In this document: in pieces, positions 25,508 through 36,000 of the stretch
How the letters are laid out: every line of letters starts with the position of its first letter
Position numbering within the stretch: position 1 is the first letter of the stretch
NCBI RefSeq assembly: GCF_000378385.1
Contig: NZ_KB899660.1
Location: 868,001-932,000 of the forward strand
Source of the DNA: Paenibacillus daejeonensis DSM 15491
GTDB taxonomy: Bacteria; Bacillota; Bacilli; Paenibacillales; Paenibacillaceae
Length of the DNA stretch: 64,000 nucleotides
Direction of reading: 5' to 3'
Position numbers and translations under genes: made by a program
Notes under the pieces: model-generated
What the model was told of the DNA's origin: nothing
What the model saw: only the letters and a program-made list of their open reading frames with translations
Databases searched by the model: none

Positions 25508-26713
25508 TTAAATCATTGTCAACAGCATGCCGCCCCCTGCCCCCGCGAGCACGACCAGCCAAGGCGGCAATTTCCATATAGCGAGAAACAAGTATAACAG
25601 AATGGCCAATGCTGCGTCTGCAGGCTGCAAGATCGCACTAGTGAAGATAGGGTTGTACCACGCGGCAATCAGCAGCCCTACGACAGCGGGACCCACGCCT
25701 GCCAGAGCAGACTGAATGGCGGGCTGCTGGCGCCAGCTATGCCAGAAGGGCAACGCGCCAATGACCAGCAGCAATCCCGGCAGGAAGATCGCCAGAGTGG
25801 CAAGGACAGCACCGCTCCATCCTCCCCAAATGCCCCCCAGATATGAGGCAAAGGTAAACAAGGGTCCGGGAACCGCTTGGGCAGCCGCATAACCAGCCAG
25901 GAACTGCTCTTCGCTAACCCATCCCGCCGGCACAACTTCGCGCTCTAGCAACGGCAGAACGACATGTCCACCACCAAATACGAGTGAGCCTGAACGATAA
26001 AAGCTGTCCGCAATAGCCAACCAGCCCATCTCGTAGAAGGAAGCCAGCAGCGGCAGTAGCAGGAACAAGCCAAAAGCAAGCCCCAATGCCACCCGCCCCG
26101 TCGCACGGCTGACCGGAACTAGCATCTCAGTTGTCGGGGGAAGGTCGTCGCGTTTGCCCAGCCACAGCCAGCCGCATAGTCCCGCCAAGACCAGCAGAAC
26201 AAGTTGGATGGAGGCAGACGGCCAGAGCAGCATAACACCTGCGGTAAACGCCGCTATGGCACCGCGCATCGGACCTCTTGCCAATTGTCCGCCCATACCC
26301 AGCACCGCATGCGCAACGATGACAACGGCTGTGATCTTCAACCCATGAAGCCACCCAGCCCCTGACAGATCACCACTGACCAGCAGCATCGCAAACAAGG
26401 CCATCACGACCGCCGACGGCAGCGTAAAGCCTACCCAGGCTGCAACGCCTCCCCATAGACCGGCACGGACAACGCCGATCGCCGCTCCTGCCTGACTGCT
26501 AGCCGGTCCTGGCAGCAGTTGACACAAGGAGATCAGTTCAGCATACGCACGCTCGTCGATCCAGCGGCGACGCTTGACGTATTCCTGATGAAAATAGCCC
26601 AAATGCGCCGCGGGTCCCCCAAAAGAACTTAAACCCAGCATAAGCGCCGTTACAAACACTTCCCAAATCCGTGTGAAGGAGTGGCGTTGACTTGTAGCAG
26701 ATGTCGGTTTCAT
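25508..26713 (-). CDS. chrA: Chromate transporter (CHR family, long form)
   Basis: 401-residue inner-membrane protein with two homologous halves. The first has SSFGGPAAHLGYFHQEYVK and QLLPGPASSQAGAAIG; the second has FGGGHVVLPLLEREVV and QAVPGPLFTFASYLGG. These FGG/PGP motifs are diagnostic of ChrA. The family exports chromate, although physiological substrates are often uncertain. It is divergent from the alcohol dehydrogenase gene. Confidence 0.92.
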   Translation of the reverse strand: MKPTSATSQRHSFTRIWEVFVTALMLGLSSFGGPAAHLGYFHQEYVKRRRWIDERAYAELISLCQLLPGPASSQAGAAIGVVRAGLWGGVAAWVGFTLPSAVVMALFAMLLVSGDLSGAGWLHGLKITAVVIVAHAVLGMGGQLARGPMRGAIAAFTAGVMLLWPSASIQLVLLVLAGLCGWLWLGKRDDLPPTTEMLVPVSRATGRVALGLAFGLFLLLPLLASFYEMGWLAIADSFYRSGSLVFGGGHVVLPLLEREVVPAGWVSEEQFLAGYAAAQAVPGPLFTFASYLGGIWGGWSGAVLATLAIFLPGLLLVIGALPFWHSWRQQPAIQSALAGVGPAVVGLLIAAWYNPIFTSAILQPADAALAILLYLFLAIWKLPPWLVVLAGAGGGMLLTMI

Positions 26714-26898
26714 GCCCTACCTTTTCTCTAATGAGGGGGTAGATTCCTTCTTGTGCTTCACACCGGAAGTTCTATTTACACAAGTTTAATATTGGGATCC
26801 GTTCTAAATTCCAGTTTTCTGACAGGGATGCAATTCCACTTTTTATCTCCTGCATATTAGGGTAATCCTAAGAAACCCAACAACAAGGAGGTACTATC

Positions 26899-28038
26899 AT
26901 GAAAGCTGTCACGTATCAGGGAATCAAAAATATCGAAGTCAAGCAAGTGGAAGACCCCTCCATCCGCAAAGCCGATGATATTATTGTTCGTATTACCTCG
27001 ACTGCGATTTGCGGCTCTGACCTCCATATTTATCAAGGCGCATTGCCGGCGAGTAAAGACTATGTCATCGGTCACGAACCGATGGGCATTGTCGAAGAAA
27101 CCGGTCCGGAAGTGACCCGAGTCAAGAAAGGCGACCGTGTTGTCCTGCCGTTCAACGTATCCTGTGGACATTGTTTTTATTGCAATCATCAGATGGAGAG
27201 CCAATGTGACAATTCCAATGGCAATCCGGATGTTCATACAGGCGGTTACCTGGGCTTTACTGACCGTTATGGCGATTTCCCGGGCGGACAAGCCGAGCTG
27301 CTTCGGGTTCCTTATGGCAATTTCATGCCCTTCGTCGTTCCGCAATCCTGTGAGCTGGAGGACGAGGCACTCTTGTTTCTCTCTGACGTGCTCCCTACAG
27401 CTTATTGGAGTGTCGAGAATGCCGGCGTGAAGCCAGGAGACACCGTCACCGTCCTGGGCTGCGGTCCCATTGGCCTGATGACGCAGAAGTTCGCCTGGAT
27501 GAAAGGCGCTTCACGGGTCATTGCAGTGGACAGATTGCCCTACCGCCTGCAGAAGGCCAAGCAGATGAATGATGTGGAAATTTACAATTTTGAAGAGTAT
27601 GACAATATGGGCGCTTCCATTCGAGAAATGACCAGTGGCGGGACCGATGTCGTGATCGATTGTGTAGGCATGGACGGCAAGAAAACCACACTGGAGGAAA
27701 TCGGCCAGAAACTGAAGCTGCATGGCGGTTCCTTGGGTCCGCTGGAGATCGCCTCGCAGGCGGTGCGCAAGTTCGGGACCATTCATATGACCGGCGTATA
27801 CGGCTCCTCCTACAATGCGTTCCCGCTCGGCGATTTCTTCGAACGCAATATCAACCTGAAGATGGGACAAGCACCGGTTATTCATTATATGCCAGAGCTC
27901 TACCAGATGATTACGGATGGCAAAATCGATCCGACCGCTATTATCTCGCACCGGATTCCACTGGATCAGGCTGCGGATGCCTACCGTATTTTCAACGACC
28001 ATGAGGACGAGTGTACGAAGGTTGTGCTGAAGCCATAA
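26899..28038 (+). CDS. Zinc-dependent alcohol dehydrogenase (formaldehyde-dehydrogenase-like)
   Basis: NAD(P)-dependent medium-chain dehydrogenase of 379 residues. Catalytic zinc ligands are in ICGSDLH (Cys38) and GHEPMG; the four-Cys structural zinc site CGHCFYCNHQMESQC spans about 91-105; the nucleotide fold has VLGCGPIGLM (about 185-194). The length and C-terminal half resemble glutathione-independent formaldehyde dehydrogenases. An AAGGAGG site lies before the ATG. Substrate uncertain. Confidence 0.9.
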   Translation: MKAVTYQGIKNIEVKQVEDPSIRKADDIIVRITSTAICGSDLHIYQGALPASKDYVIGHEPMGIVEETGPEVTRVKKGDRVVLPFNVSCGHCFYCNHQMESQCDNSNGNPDVHTGGYLGFTDRYGDFPGGQAELLRVPYGNFMPFVVPQSCELEDEALLFLSDVLPTAYWSVENAGVKPGDTVTVLGCGPIGLMTQKFAWMKGASRVIAVDRLPYRLQKAKQMNDVEIYNFEEYDNMGASIREMTSGGTDVVIDCVGMDGKKTTLEEIGQKLKLHGGSLGPLEIASQAVRKFGTIHMTGVYGSSYNAFPLGDFFERNINLKMGQAPVIHYMPELYQMITDGKIDPTAIISHRIPLDQAADAYRIFNDHEDECTKVVLKP

Positions 28039-28054
28039 TAATCTATTACACAGC

Positions 28055-28087
28055 AAAGAAGCCTGTTTCTGCAGCAGGCTTCTTTTG
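28055..28087 (+). terminator. Terminator after the alcohol dehydrogenase gene
   Basis: AGAAGCCTG pairs with CAGGCTTCT across a 9-nt loop and is followed by TTTT. The other side also has a short A-run, so it may also serve the opposing PH-domain gene. Confidence 0.85.
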
Positions 28088-28098
28088 CTATATTCTTT

Positions 28099-28536
28099 TC
28101 AGTGTGATATCTCTCCGTCGCTCTGCAAGCCAGGGCACCGTCGTCTCAACTCCTCGATAAAACGTGCCTCCTCCAGGGGCGAGACGTGAACGTCATCAAA
28201 ACGGCCATAGCGAATCTCCAGTCTATCAATGGAAGTTGCCGCAGAGGACATGACCGAGCGGGTGGGACGAACCGATTGCACACTCTCGTATGGAATGCGC
28301 TTCACAAATGGACCCGATTTGAGCACGAGTTGCTCCTGCGTAAAGGTATACCGCATATCCAGCCAGATCCAGGCAACGAACGCAGCACACCCCCAGCAAA
28401 TGATTAGAGCAATCACCAATCCACTCGGATGCGGATTTTCTTCAAGCATGGGCGTCAGTCCAACCACTGTCATCAGTAGAATCGTGCCCCAGATTAAAAT
28501 GGACAACCAGCGGTCCCGTTTGGGTCGAAAGGTCAT
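28099..28536 (-). CDS. Bacterial PH-domain membrane protein
   Basis: 145 residues with two N-terminal membrane segments (about 12-28 and 40-60), then a small beta domain (YTFTQEQLVLKSGPFVKRIPYESVQSVRPTRS; a C-terminal helix ARFIEELRRRCPGL) typical of bacterial PH-like domains. Function unknown. It follows the ECF S-component gene by 72 bp on the same strand, so it might belong to the B12 transcript, but nothing else links it. Confidence 0.75.
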   Translation of the reverse strand: MTFRPKRDRWLSILIWGTILLMTVVGLTPMLEENPHPSGLVIALIICWGCAAFVAWIWLDMRYTFTQEQLVLKSGPFVKRIPYESVQSVRPTRSVMSSAATSIDRLEIRYGRFDDVHVSPLEEARFIEELRRRCPGLQSDGEISH

Positions 28537-28608
28537 TGTTCCTCCTTATGGTAATAAGGTTGGTTTACCACTCCTTTCCTTTCTACGAAACACAAGCTCC
28601 CTCGGTTT

Positions 28609-29313
28609 CTAAGACTTCTCTTGAATCAGTCCATACTTTGTCTTGACCCGCTCCAGCTTCTCCAGCATGGGTCGTGCCAATACCAGCAGGAAGAAGACCG
28701 TCGCCGCGGCATGAACCAGATCGAACCAGAAGCCGGAAATGTAAACCGTGGCCAGGATCTCCCAGGAAAACTGGGGACTGAACATCAGATGCGAGCCAAA
28801 ATTAATGATGCCGCCATAGATGACTAAGGTCGCCAGCCCGCCGAAAACGCACAACACGGAACGAGTAGGCAGCTTATCCCGGCGCCGAAAGATGAGACCC
28901 GCCAGAAAACCAATTAACCCGAAACAGAACATCTGCCAAGGCGTCCATGGCCCTTGACCGAAGAAGAAGTTGGATACGAAACCTGCAAGTGCGCCAACCA
29001 GAAAACCTGCTTCCGCACCCAGGCTGACCCCGGCAATGATTACAATCGCGGTCACCGGCTTGAACTGCGGCAGCATGAAAAAAGCCGCCCGTCCGGCTAC
29101 CGCAAGCGAAGCCATCACAGCAATGGCGATGAGCTCCCTCGCTTGCGGCTTGCGCCGTTCGAAGATAAGCGCAAACGGGATCATGGTGTAGAGAATAATT
29201 AGCAGGCTAACAAAATAATAGCGGCGGTCATTTAAGAGATAGATGCCAGCCCAGATGGTGGCCGGGATAATCACCAGAATAATGGCTGCAGACCATAGCG
29301 TGCGGCGGCTCAT
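28609..29313 (-). CDS. ECF transporter substrate-binding (S) component, probably cobalamin
   Basis: Membrane substrate-capture subunit, 234 residues and about six helices; GVSLGAEAGFLVGALAGFVSNFFFGQGPWTPWQM is the S-component region shared by CbrT/CblT-like proteins. The correct start is the ATG at 29313, which has an AGGAGGAG site and overlaps the stop of the ATPase gene (ATGA); the open frame upstream is read-through. It is the last transport gene of an operon under a cobalamin riboswitch, which is the main ground for assigning vitamin B12 as substrate. Confidence 0.88.
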   Translation of the reverse strand: MSRRTLWSAAIILVIIPATIWAGIYLLNDRRYYFVSLLIILYTMIPFALIFERRKPQARELIAIAVMASLAVAGRAAFFMLPQFKPVTAIVIIAGVSLGAEAGFLVGALAGFVSNFFFGQGPWTPWQMFCFGLIGFLAGLIFRRRDKLPTRSVLCVFGGLATLVIYGGIINFGSHLMFSPQFSWEILATVYISGFWFDLVHAAATVFFLLVLARPMLEKLERVKTKYGLIQEKS

Positions 29314-31055
29314 CGGGTGGTCTCCTCCTGACAGTGGCGAATGACATCCTCCACACTCACTGCTTCCCGCCACAGGTCGCGGGCGATCCGGTTGGCCGCT
29401 GTTGTATAGAAGCTGCTCCCCGCAAAAAACTCCCGCACCGCGCCCTCAGCGATCATCGCACCGTCAAAACAAAGCGCGCACCGATCGGCATAGCTGGCGC
29501 AGAACTCAATATCATGCGAGACGAGGACAACCGTTACCCCCTTGGCCTGCAACCGCCGGAGCAGGTCCGCCAGTTTCTCCTTGAAAAACGCATCCAGTCC
29601 CTTGGTCGGCTCATCCAGCAGCAAGATCTTAGGCTCTAGCAATAGCACCTTCGCCAGCGCTGCACGCTGCTGCTCGCCTCCACTTAGGTCGTAGGGATGC
29701 TGATCCAGCAAGTCTTCCAGCTCAGCGAAAGCAATTACCTCCTGAATGCGGTCTTGCCGCGCCTGTTCATCCAGCTTGCTGTCACGCAGCATATCCGTAA
29801 GCTCCAGGGCAACCGTCTTCTGAACGAAGAGCGTCTGCGGCTGTTGGGGAAGCACCGCAAGTCCACCGTGGAACAGCTCCTTGGGACGAACCTTGGCAGG
29901 ATCTCGTCCCTCTACTCGGACTTGGCCACGATAAGGTCTGAGCAATCCTGCCGCCAGTGACAAGGTCGTTGATTTACCCGCACCGTTACCGCCCAGGATG
30001 GCATATAGCTGCCCAGGCTGAACATCGAATGAAAGTCTCTTGAGAACGTCAGCACCATGCTTCTCATAGCGGAACCATACGTCACGGAATCGCAGCGCTG
30101 GAACTAGCGCTTGTTTCGCTACCACGCCAGCGTCCGGGTTCACGTCCCTCGCAGCTGCCGTCTCCGAGCGGGTTTGTGAAGAAGCCCCTTCGTGCTGCCC
30201 GCTTCCGGCTGGAGCCACCTGCTCTTCAGCCAGGTGCGCCAGGAGCCAGCCGCGCCCGTCCCGTACCGTTAGTGGAGTAACCAGCTTGCTGCCTACTCCA
30301 GCATGGATCCGCACAGCGGATGGCATGGCCCGGAACATCGGATGCTGGAGCCGTCGAAGCTCTTCTGCCGCCTTCAGCGGCGCACCATCCGCTACAATGC
30401 GGCCATGCTCCATCACTACCAGCCGATCCGTAATCGGCAGCACTTCTTCCAGCCGATGCTCGGTCAGAATAATCGTGGTGCCCAGTTCACGGTTGATACG
30501 GGCCAGCGTGCCCAGGAAATCCAGCGCCGCAATCGGATCCAGTTGGGACGTGGGTTCGTCAAGAATAAGCACAGACGGCTGCATTGCCATGACCGAAGCC
30601 AGCTGCAGCAGCTGACGCTGGCCGCCGGACAATTCCGAAACCGCTGCGTGAAACCAGTGCTGGATGCCGAAGAAGCTGGCCATCTCCGCCACCCGCAGCC
30701 GGATCGTCTGTTGGTCTATACCCAGACTCTCCAGGCCAAAGGCAAGTTCATGCCATACCTTGTCCGTTACGACACTGTTGTCAGCACTCTGCTGGACAAA
30801 GCCAATCTCGGCTGCCTGGCGCCGCGCATCCACCGATGCTAAGGGTTCACCAGCATACAGTATTTCCCCTTCGCGCCTGCCATGGGGAGTCAAGACCGGC
30901 TTCAGCTGGCGTAGAAGTGTGCTCTTGCCGCTGCCGGAGCGGCCACACAGGGTCAGGAACTCCCCGGTCATGATATTTAAATCAATGTGTGCCAAGGCAG
31001 GAGCTCCCTGCTCTGGGAAGCTGAAGCTCAGCTCGCGGATACGGTAGATCGCCAT
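29310..31055 (-). CDS. ECF transporter energy-coupling ATPase, two ABC domains fused
   Basis: Powers the ECF transporter. 581 residues join the A and A' ATPases that many Firmicutes encode separately. Domain 1 (about 5-240): Walker A GRSGSGKS, signature LSGGQRQ, Walker B SVLILDEPTSQLD. Domain 2 (about 335-560): Walker A GGNGAGKS, signature LSGGEQQR, Walker B ILLLDEPTKGLD. A Ser/Gly/Ala-rich linker separates them. I start at the ATG at 31055 because of the GGGAGG site 7 nt upstream. It overlaps the T-component end by 28 bp. Confidence 0.93.
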   Translation of the reverse strand: MAIYRIRELSFSFPEQGAPALAHIDLNIMTGEFLTLCGRSGSGKSTLLRQLKPVLTPHGRREGEILYAGEPLASVDARRQAAEIGFVQQSADNSVVTDKVWHELAFGLESLGIDQQTIRLRVAEMASFFGIQHWFHAAVSELSGGQRQLLQLASVMAMQPSVLILDEPTSQLDPIAALDFLGTLARINRELGTTIILTEHRLEEVLPITDRLVVMEHGRIVADGAPLKAAEELRRLQHPMFRAMPSAVRIHAGVGSKLVTPLTVRDGRGWLLAHLAEEQVAPAGSGQHEGASSQTRSETAAARDVNPDAGVVAKQALVPALRFRDVWFRYEKHGADVLKRLSFDVQPGQLYAILGGNGAGKSTTLSLAAGLLRPYRGQVRVEGRDPAKVRPKELFHGGLAVLPQQPQTLFVQKTVALELTDMLRDSKLDEQARQDRIQEVIAFAELEDLLDQHPYDLSGGEQQRAALAKVLLLEPKILLLDEPTKGLDAFFKEKLADLLRRLQAKGVTVVLVSHDIEFCASYADRCALCFDGAMIAEGAVREFFAGSSFYTTAANRIARDLWREAVSVEDVIRHCQEETTR

Positions 31056-31918
31056 CGCCATTCCTCCCATCCGTTAAGCAGTAGCGGTAGTGAACAGAGC
31101 AATCCATAGGCGGTGTAAACTGTCATGGAGCGCCAAGTTATGTCCGGGTATAGAATGGAGGGAAAGAACCGGATCGTATTCTCCCCCGCCGCCGCTCCGA
31201 GCCCAACGATACCGAGCAGCAGCAGCAGGGTTAGCAGTAGTCGGCTATCCCGTGTCCCCCAGCGGAACAGTGAGAAGCTGGTGCGCCCGGGTAATCCATA
31301 GCCTCTCGCCTTCATACTGTCAGCTGTCTCCATGGCGTTCTCCAAGGCCCAGGTCGTTAGAATCGAGAGAATGGTCATGCCGTTTCTGGCTCGCACCAGC
31401 CAATTTCCCTGCGTCACATCCCTGCCAATACAGCGCTGGGCAGCCGAGATTCGCTTCGCTTGCTCCACATAGCGAGGCACAAATCGCAGCGACATCGTGA
31501 GCAGCAAGGATAGTGCCGGCAGTATGCGCCCCAGTAAGTAGACCCATTTGTCCGAGGTCATGACAACATGCAGACAAGAGAACCAAATGATGACCGTGAC
31601 GAACGTACATGCTGCTGCCACGCCGTACAGCAAGGATTCCAGCGTCACCGGATTTCCACTTCGCAGATAGAACAGGATGGTAACCCCCGCGTGGTTAAAA
31701 GCCGGATTCAACACAGCAGCAAGAAGCAGCAGGGGGACCATGCCGAGCAGCAGAAAACGAACGGCCCGCCTCCCCTTGAGCAGTAGGACGTAGGCTGCCG
31801 CAGCTGTTAGAGCCAGAAGCTGAAAAACCGGATGCATGAACAGCATGCTAAATATCAGCACCGCGACAAAATAGATGGCTTGGATCAAAGGATGGCTGGA
31901 GCTAAAGTGATCCCTCAT
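31028..31918 (-). CDS. ECF transporter transmembrane (T) component
   Basis: Scaffold subunit linking S component and ATPases. 296 residues with about five to six membrane segments. The coupling-helix signatures are present: AQRCIGRDV before the cytoplasmic helices and the conserved A-R-G motif in ADSMKARGYGLPGRTS. The upstream frame extension is low-complexity read-through. The ATG at 31918 overlaps the stop of the DUF4430 gene (ATGA), so the two are translationally coupled. Confidence 0.93.
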   Translation of the reverse strand: MRDHFSSSHPLIQAIYFVAVLIFSMLFMHPVFQLLALTAAAAYVLLLKGRRAVRFLLLGMVPLLLLAAVLNPAFNHAGVTILFYLRSGNPVTLESLLYGVAAACTFVTVIIWFSCLHVVMTSDKWVYLLGRILPALSLLLTMSLRFVPRYVEQAKRISAAQRCIGRDVTQGNWLVRARNGMTILSILTTWALENAMETADSMKARGYGLPGRTSFSLFRWGTRDSRLLLTLLLLLGIVGLGAAAGENTIRFFPSILYPDITWRSMTVYTAYGLLCSLPLLLNGWEEWRWRSTVSAS

Positions 31919-32943
31919 CCTCCATTGCCTCCAGCAGCGCCATCGCCCCCGACATCCCGGCCAAGATCCGTCGTATAGACCCACTCGACCACATCCCCGT
32001 CCTCCAGGGCGTAGCGACTGCTGCCATAGTTGGGAAACCAGCCGTTCACCTTGTACATCCATCCGCTGAGCTCACCTGCATCGAATTCATAGAGGTTGTT
32101 AATCCCCTCGATATAATTGCTGTTATAAAGGGGAGTCATGACGAATTCCATGTGGATCTTGTGCTTCTTCATCTCACGCAGCAGCACATCGAACACGGAT
32201 TCTCCCTCATAGAACGTGACTTTCTGCGATTTGAAAATGATACCGTCCTGCGGAAGCACCTCCAGCTTGTTCGGATCCAGCCGGTCCAGCTTATCCAGCA
32301 GTGTCGTTGCGGAGACAGACAAGGTGGCGGTCAACGCCTTGTTCTTGTCCACCTCGGCTTCCTGCCATTCGACTGGCGGGGCTTTGCCCTCCGGCACTGG
32401 ATCCGTCTGATACTTGTCCTTGCTACCCGCTGCTGGTGCTTCTGGAGTCTTGACAGGTGGCTTGGCCGTCTCCGGTGCAGACGCCTTGGGCGGTGTAGTA
32501 GCGGGCTGTTCAGAAGGAGCTGCTGAGTTACCCGGGGTCTCAGGAGTTGTTGGTTGAGTCTCTAGGTCAGACGATGCCGTTGAACCGGATTCGTCTGCCG
32601 CAGGAGTTTCTGGGGCTGTAGCCTCTCCAGCCCCGCTTTCGCCTTCATGTTCGTCAGCGTCAACTCCCGAATTCCCGGCTGCATCCAGTCCAGTCCCGGC
32701 TGCGTCCGCGGCTGAGCCCTCGGCTGCATCCGGCTCTAACTCTCCGTCTGTCATGCCACCTGCTATCGAGATCGAATCCCGATTCCCACTGTCAGCTGAG
32801 TTTGTCTCTTGCGTGTTCTCTATAGCGGCACTCTCGCTTAACGGCTCGGAGGGTTGGGACTGCCCCCGACCCTCCCAGATGAAGACCACCACCAGAATCA
32901 AGACGATGACGGCCGCTACGATCCAGCGATTGCGTGTATTCAT
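31915..32943 (-). CDS. Membrane-tethered DUF4430 (transcobalamin C-terminal-like) protein
   Basis: 342 residues: one N-terminal membrane anchor (RWIVAAVIVLILVVVFIW, about 6-23), then a ~170-residue Ser/Pro/Ala/Glu-rich stalk long enough to cross part of the wall. A C-terminal DUF4430 domain follows (about 210-330: SVFDVLLREMKKHKI; ELSGWMYKVNGWFPNYGSS; DVVEWVYTTDLGRDVG). This domain is the one named for similarity to the C-terminal domain of transcobalamin. It lies between the large surface protein and the ECF genes, consistent with a relay of cobalamin from the surface to the transporter (inference). Confidence 0.88.
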   Translation of the reverse strand: MNTRNRWIVAAVIVLILVVVFIWEGRGQSQPSEPLSESAAIENTQETNSADSGNRDSISIAGGMTDGELEPDAAEGSAADAAGTGLDAAGNSGVDADEHEGESGAGEATAPETPAADESGSTASSDLETQPTTPETPGNSAAPSEQPATTPPKASAPETAKPPVKTPEAPAAGSKDKYQTDPVPEGKAPPVEWQEAEVDKNKALTATLSVSATTLLDKLDRLDPNKLEVLPQDGIIFKSQKVTFYEGESVFDVLLREMKKHKIHMEFVMTPLYNSNYIEGINNLYEFDAGELSGWMYKVNGWFPNYGSSRYALEDGDVVEWVYTTDLGRDVGGDGAAGGNGG

Positions 32944-33009
32944 TACTTATGCACCACCTAACAATAGCAAAAGCAAGGGCAATACTTGCCCCTGCCGTCG
33001 CTTCGAGAA

Positions 33010-36000
33010 TTAGCTTGCATCGGATAGATCATACAAACGGCTCTTGCCTGTCGCAAAACGCTCATAAGCCACCAGAGCATACAATGCCTGATCGGTCGCC
33101 ATCACATCGACTTCCCCTGGCTTGGCCCCACCATTATCCGGTCCTCCGGGGAGGATATGATAGAAGCCGCCACCGGTAGCGGCGAAACCTAGCAGCGCCT
33201 CCAGCAACGAGTGACCATTTTTAATAAAACGTGGATCCGTGTGTGGATCGATGGACAGCCCGGTCAAGGCTACGACCACTTGCGCGGCACTCTCTGAATT
33301 GGAGGCGTTCCAGCTGAGGTAGCCGCCGTCTGCCCCTTGCGCGCCAGAGAGCCAGGCGATGCCGCGATCGATAGCTGCTTTGACTCGTGCTTGACCCGTG
33401 TAGTAAGGCGTTAAGGCCTGAATCGCCATTGCAGTAACGTCCGGATCTGCCTCGCTTGAGCTGCTATCCAGGGTCCATCCGCCGCCCGTAATCTCCCGGT
33501 TCAGAATAAAATCAACCAATTGTTGACGGCTGGTTTGTGTCCCGCTACCCGAATGCGCAGGAATTTCGTATCCCCTGCTGTCCAGTGCGATGAGAGCGAA
33601 GATCGGACCGTTGATCCCCTGTTTGATCAATGTGTCATAGTCAGCCAGCGGCTGCAGCAGATTATAGCCCGCTACATCATCTACAGGCTGTCCCAGTGCG
33701 GTCAGCGCCAGAATGACACGGTCGTACTCGGTATATTTTAAGCGGTGCAGGACCCCGTCCTTCTCCTTCAGGGTCTGCTCCAGGTTAGTCAGATAACGAT
33801 CATAATAAGCGGATGGTACTTGCTCCTGCGAACGTGCCAGCCCGAACACTGTCCACTCCCCACCTACACTGGTAACGATGGGATTGGTGACGGTGCGCTG
33901 CAGATAAGCAGCGGCTTCGGCGATGGTGCGCTGGGTCTGTTGCAACATAGCATCCGGTGCCGGGACCTCTGGCTCGGGAGCTGGAGGGAGCGGCGCCCCC
34001 TCCAGGTAATCAAACGCCCGTACCGCTACAACGGCAGCCATCTCACGGCTCACCTGCTGCTGCGGGTGGAAGCGATTGGCGTCGCCAGTCATTAGTCCGG
34101 CAGCGTAGACAGCTAGCACTTCCGAACGGGCCCATGTAGCAATTTGTGCCGCGTCCGTCAGAATGGTGCTACCGGATGCAGCAGGCAACTCCAAGGCTCT
34201 GGCGATCATGACCGCCATCTGCTCGCGGGTAATGGTCTGCTGCGGTTCAAAGCGGTTGCCGTAGCCGTTGACCAGATCCGCTTCATACGCGGCTTGGACA
34301 TAAGGGTGGAACCATTGGCCTGCACGCACATCGTCAAATGCACTCGCAGAAGACGAGGACAGCGGCAGTTCCAGCAGCTCGCTCAACAGCTTGGTGAACT
34401 CAGCACGCGTGATGCTGGCCTGCGGACGGAACAGCCCTTCGCTGCCTTGCAGCCAACCATATTCCGTGGCGCGGGCAATGCCCTCATAAGCCCAGGCAGC
34501 CATGCTGGCCCGGTCATCGTAGATGGCATTGGCATCGGTTGGTTCGGGTTGCGGCTCCGGCGCAGTAATCGACTCCACCGTATAGGTAATAAATGCGGTA
34601 GCCGAGGTGGTACGCAGCACCAGGTCCTGGCCCTGCACGAAACCATATACCGCTCCTGGCTGCGACGCTTGTGCCGCTTGCTGACTTGCATAGACGCGCA
34701 GCTGCTGCCACTCGTCGCCCGCTTGGTAAGCTGCCTGTTGCTTGGCGCCGCCTTTAATCGTTACGCTGAGCGGCTGATCAAACGCAGCACGTTGCTCGCC
34801 TTGGTTCAGCGTGAACGCACGACTGAGCTTCGTTTGTTCGTTCTCTTGTGCGAGAATGGCGGCTTCGCGTTGCTCTAACGTTGGTTCAATGGCATGCAGC
34901 AAACGAATGGCTGGACCACCAGCCGTCAGTTTGGTACCCTCCGCAATATGAAGCGTCAGCTCCCCGCGTGTCGCTGTCAGCTGTGGAATGCTGGAAGCAA
35001 CAGCCGCCAGGTCCAACAGTACAGCGTGCGTGGATGACGGGACGTTGACCGTCAAATGCTTGGCTTTCTTATGCTCCTCTGTCAGCTTGATCGTATAATC
35101 TGCTGTCAGCGTGGAAGGAACAGTGAGCGCTTGTTGCTCGGAAGCTCCGCCTCCGCCAGGAATGCCTCCGCCAGTTCCAGGATTGGTACCTGGGCCTGGT
35201 GGGTCCGTACCAGGCCAAGGCGCTTGTCCCAGGTCAGCGCCAAGGTTGGTTGTGTATCGCCACTGGATACTGTCACCGCTCTTAACGATATAGGCACTCG
35301 CACCAACATTCGGATACGTTCCGTTGACATTGTACATCCAGCCGCTGCCTTCACCATGGTCGAATTCACCGTCACCGGCAATCGACTCCACATAGACACT
35401 ACCGAATTCACCGCTAAATCTACTCTCATAAGGGATATTACGTGCATCCAGCGTCCGCTGCAATACACTCCAGGCCGTATCGCCCGCTTGCAGGGTAACA
35501 GTGGTTGGCGCGAGTACAGTACCTTTGCCAATCGTTTGTTTGTCTACCGAAACCGTAACGGTTTGTGTAGCTGGAGGCGTTCCAGGATTGGTTCCGGGAT
35601 CACCGCCACCCCCGCCGCCTGACGAATCTTCAGGAGACAGCTTATAGACGACGAAATCAGTAAAATGCTTCGTCTGGATGACCAGGCTGCCAGCCGCATC
35701 GTAGGAGAAGACATCTGCTCCGCTTGCTTCTCCGGCAGCTTGACTATCGAAGTGCTGGATCAACGTCAGCTCATCCTGCTCGGCAAATGCAGCGCCATGC
35801 TCGGCAAGGCCCGGATAGGTCAAGGTCACATAGCTGTCAAACGCCATGCGGCTCTCGCCGCCCAAGGCAAACTGGCGGACAATCGCTTCCAGCTCCTGTC
35901 CTTCGGCCAGCTTGTCCGTTATCTGAGCTGCTGTAATTGAGGCCGGACCGAATAGTGTCAGCGCTTGGTCTGAGCCTGAAGTCACTTCACTGCCTTGCGG

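Noticed and set aside
31919-32062. N-terminal extension of the ECF T component
   Set aside because: Low-complexity Gly/Arg/Trp stretch read from the DUF4430 gene in another frame; the ATG at 31918 is coupled to the DUF4430 stop.
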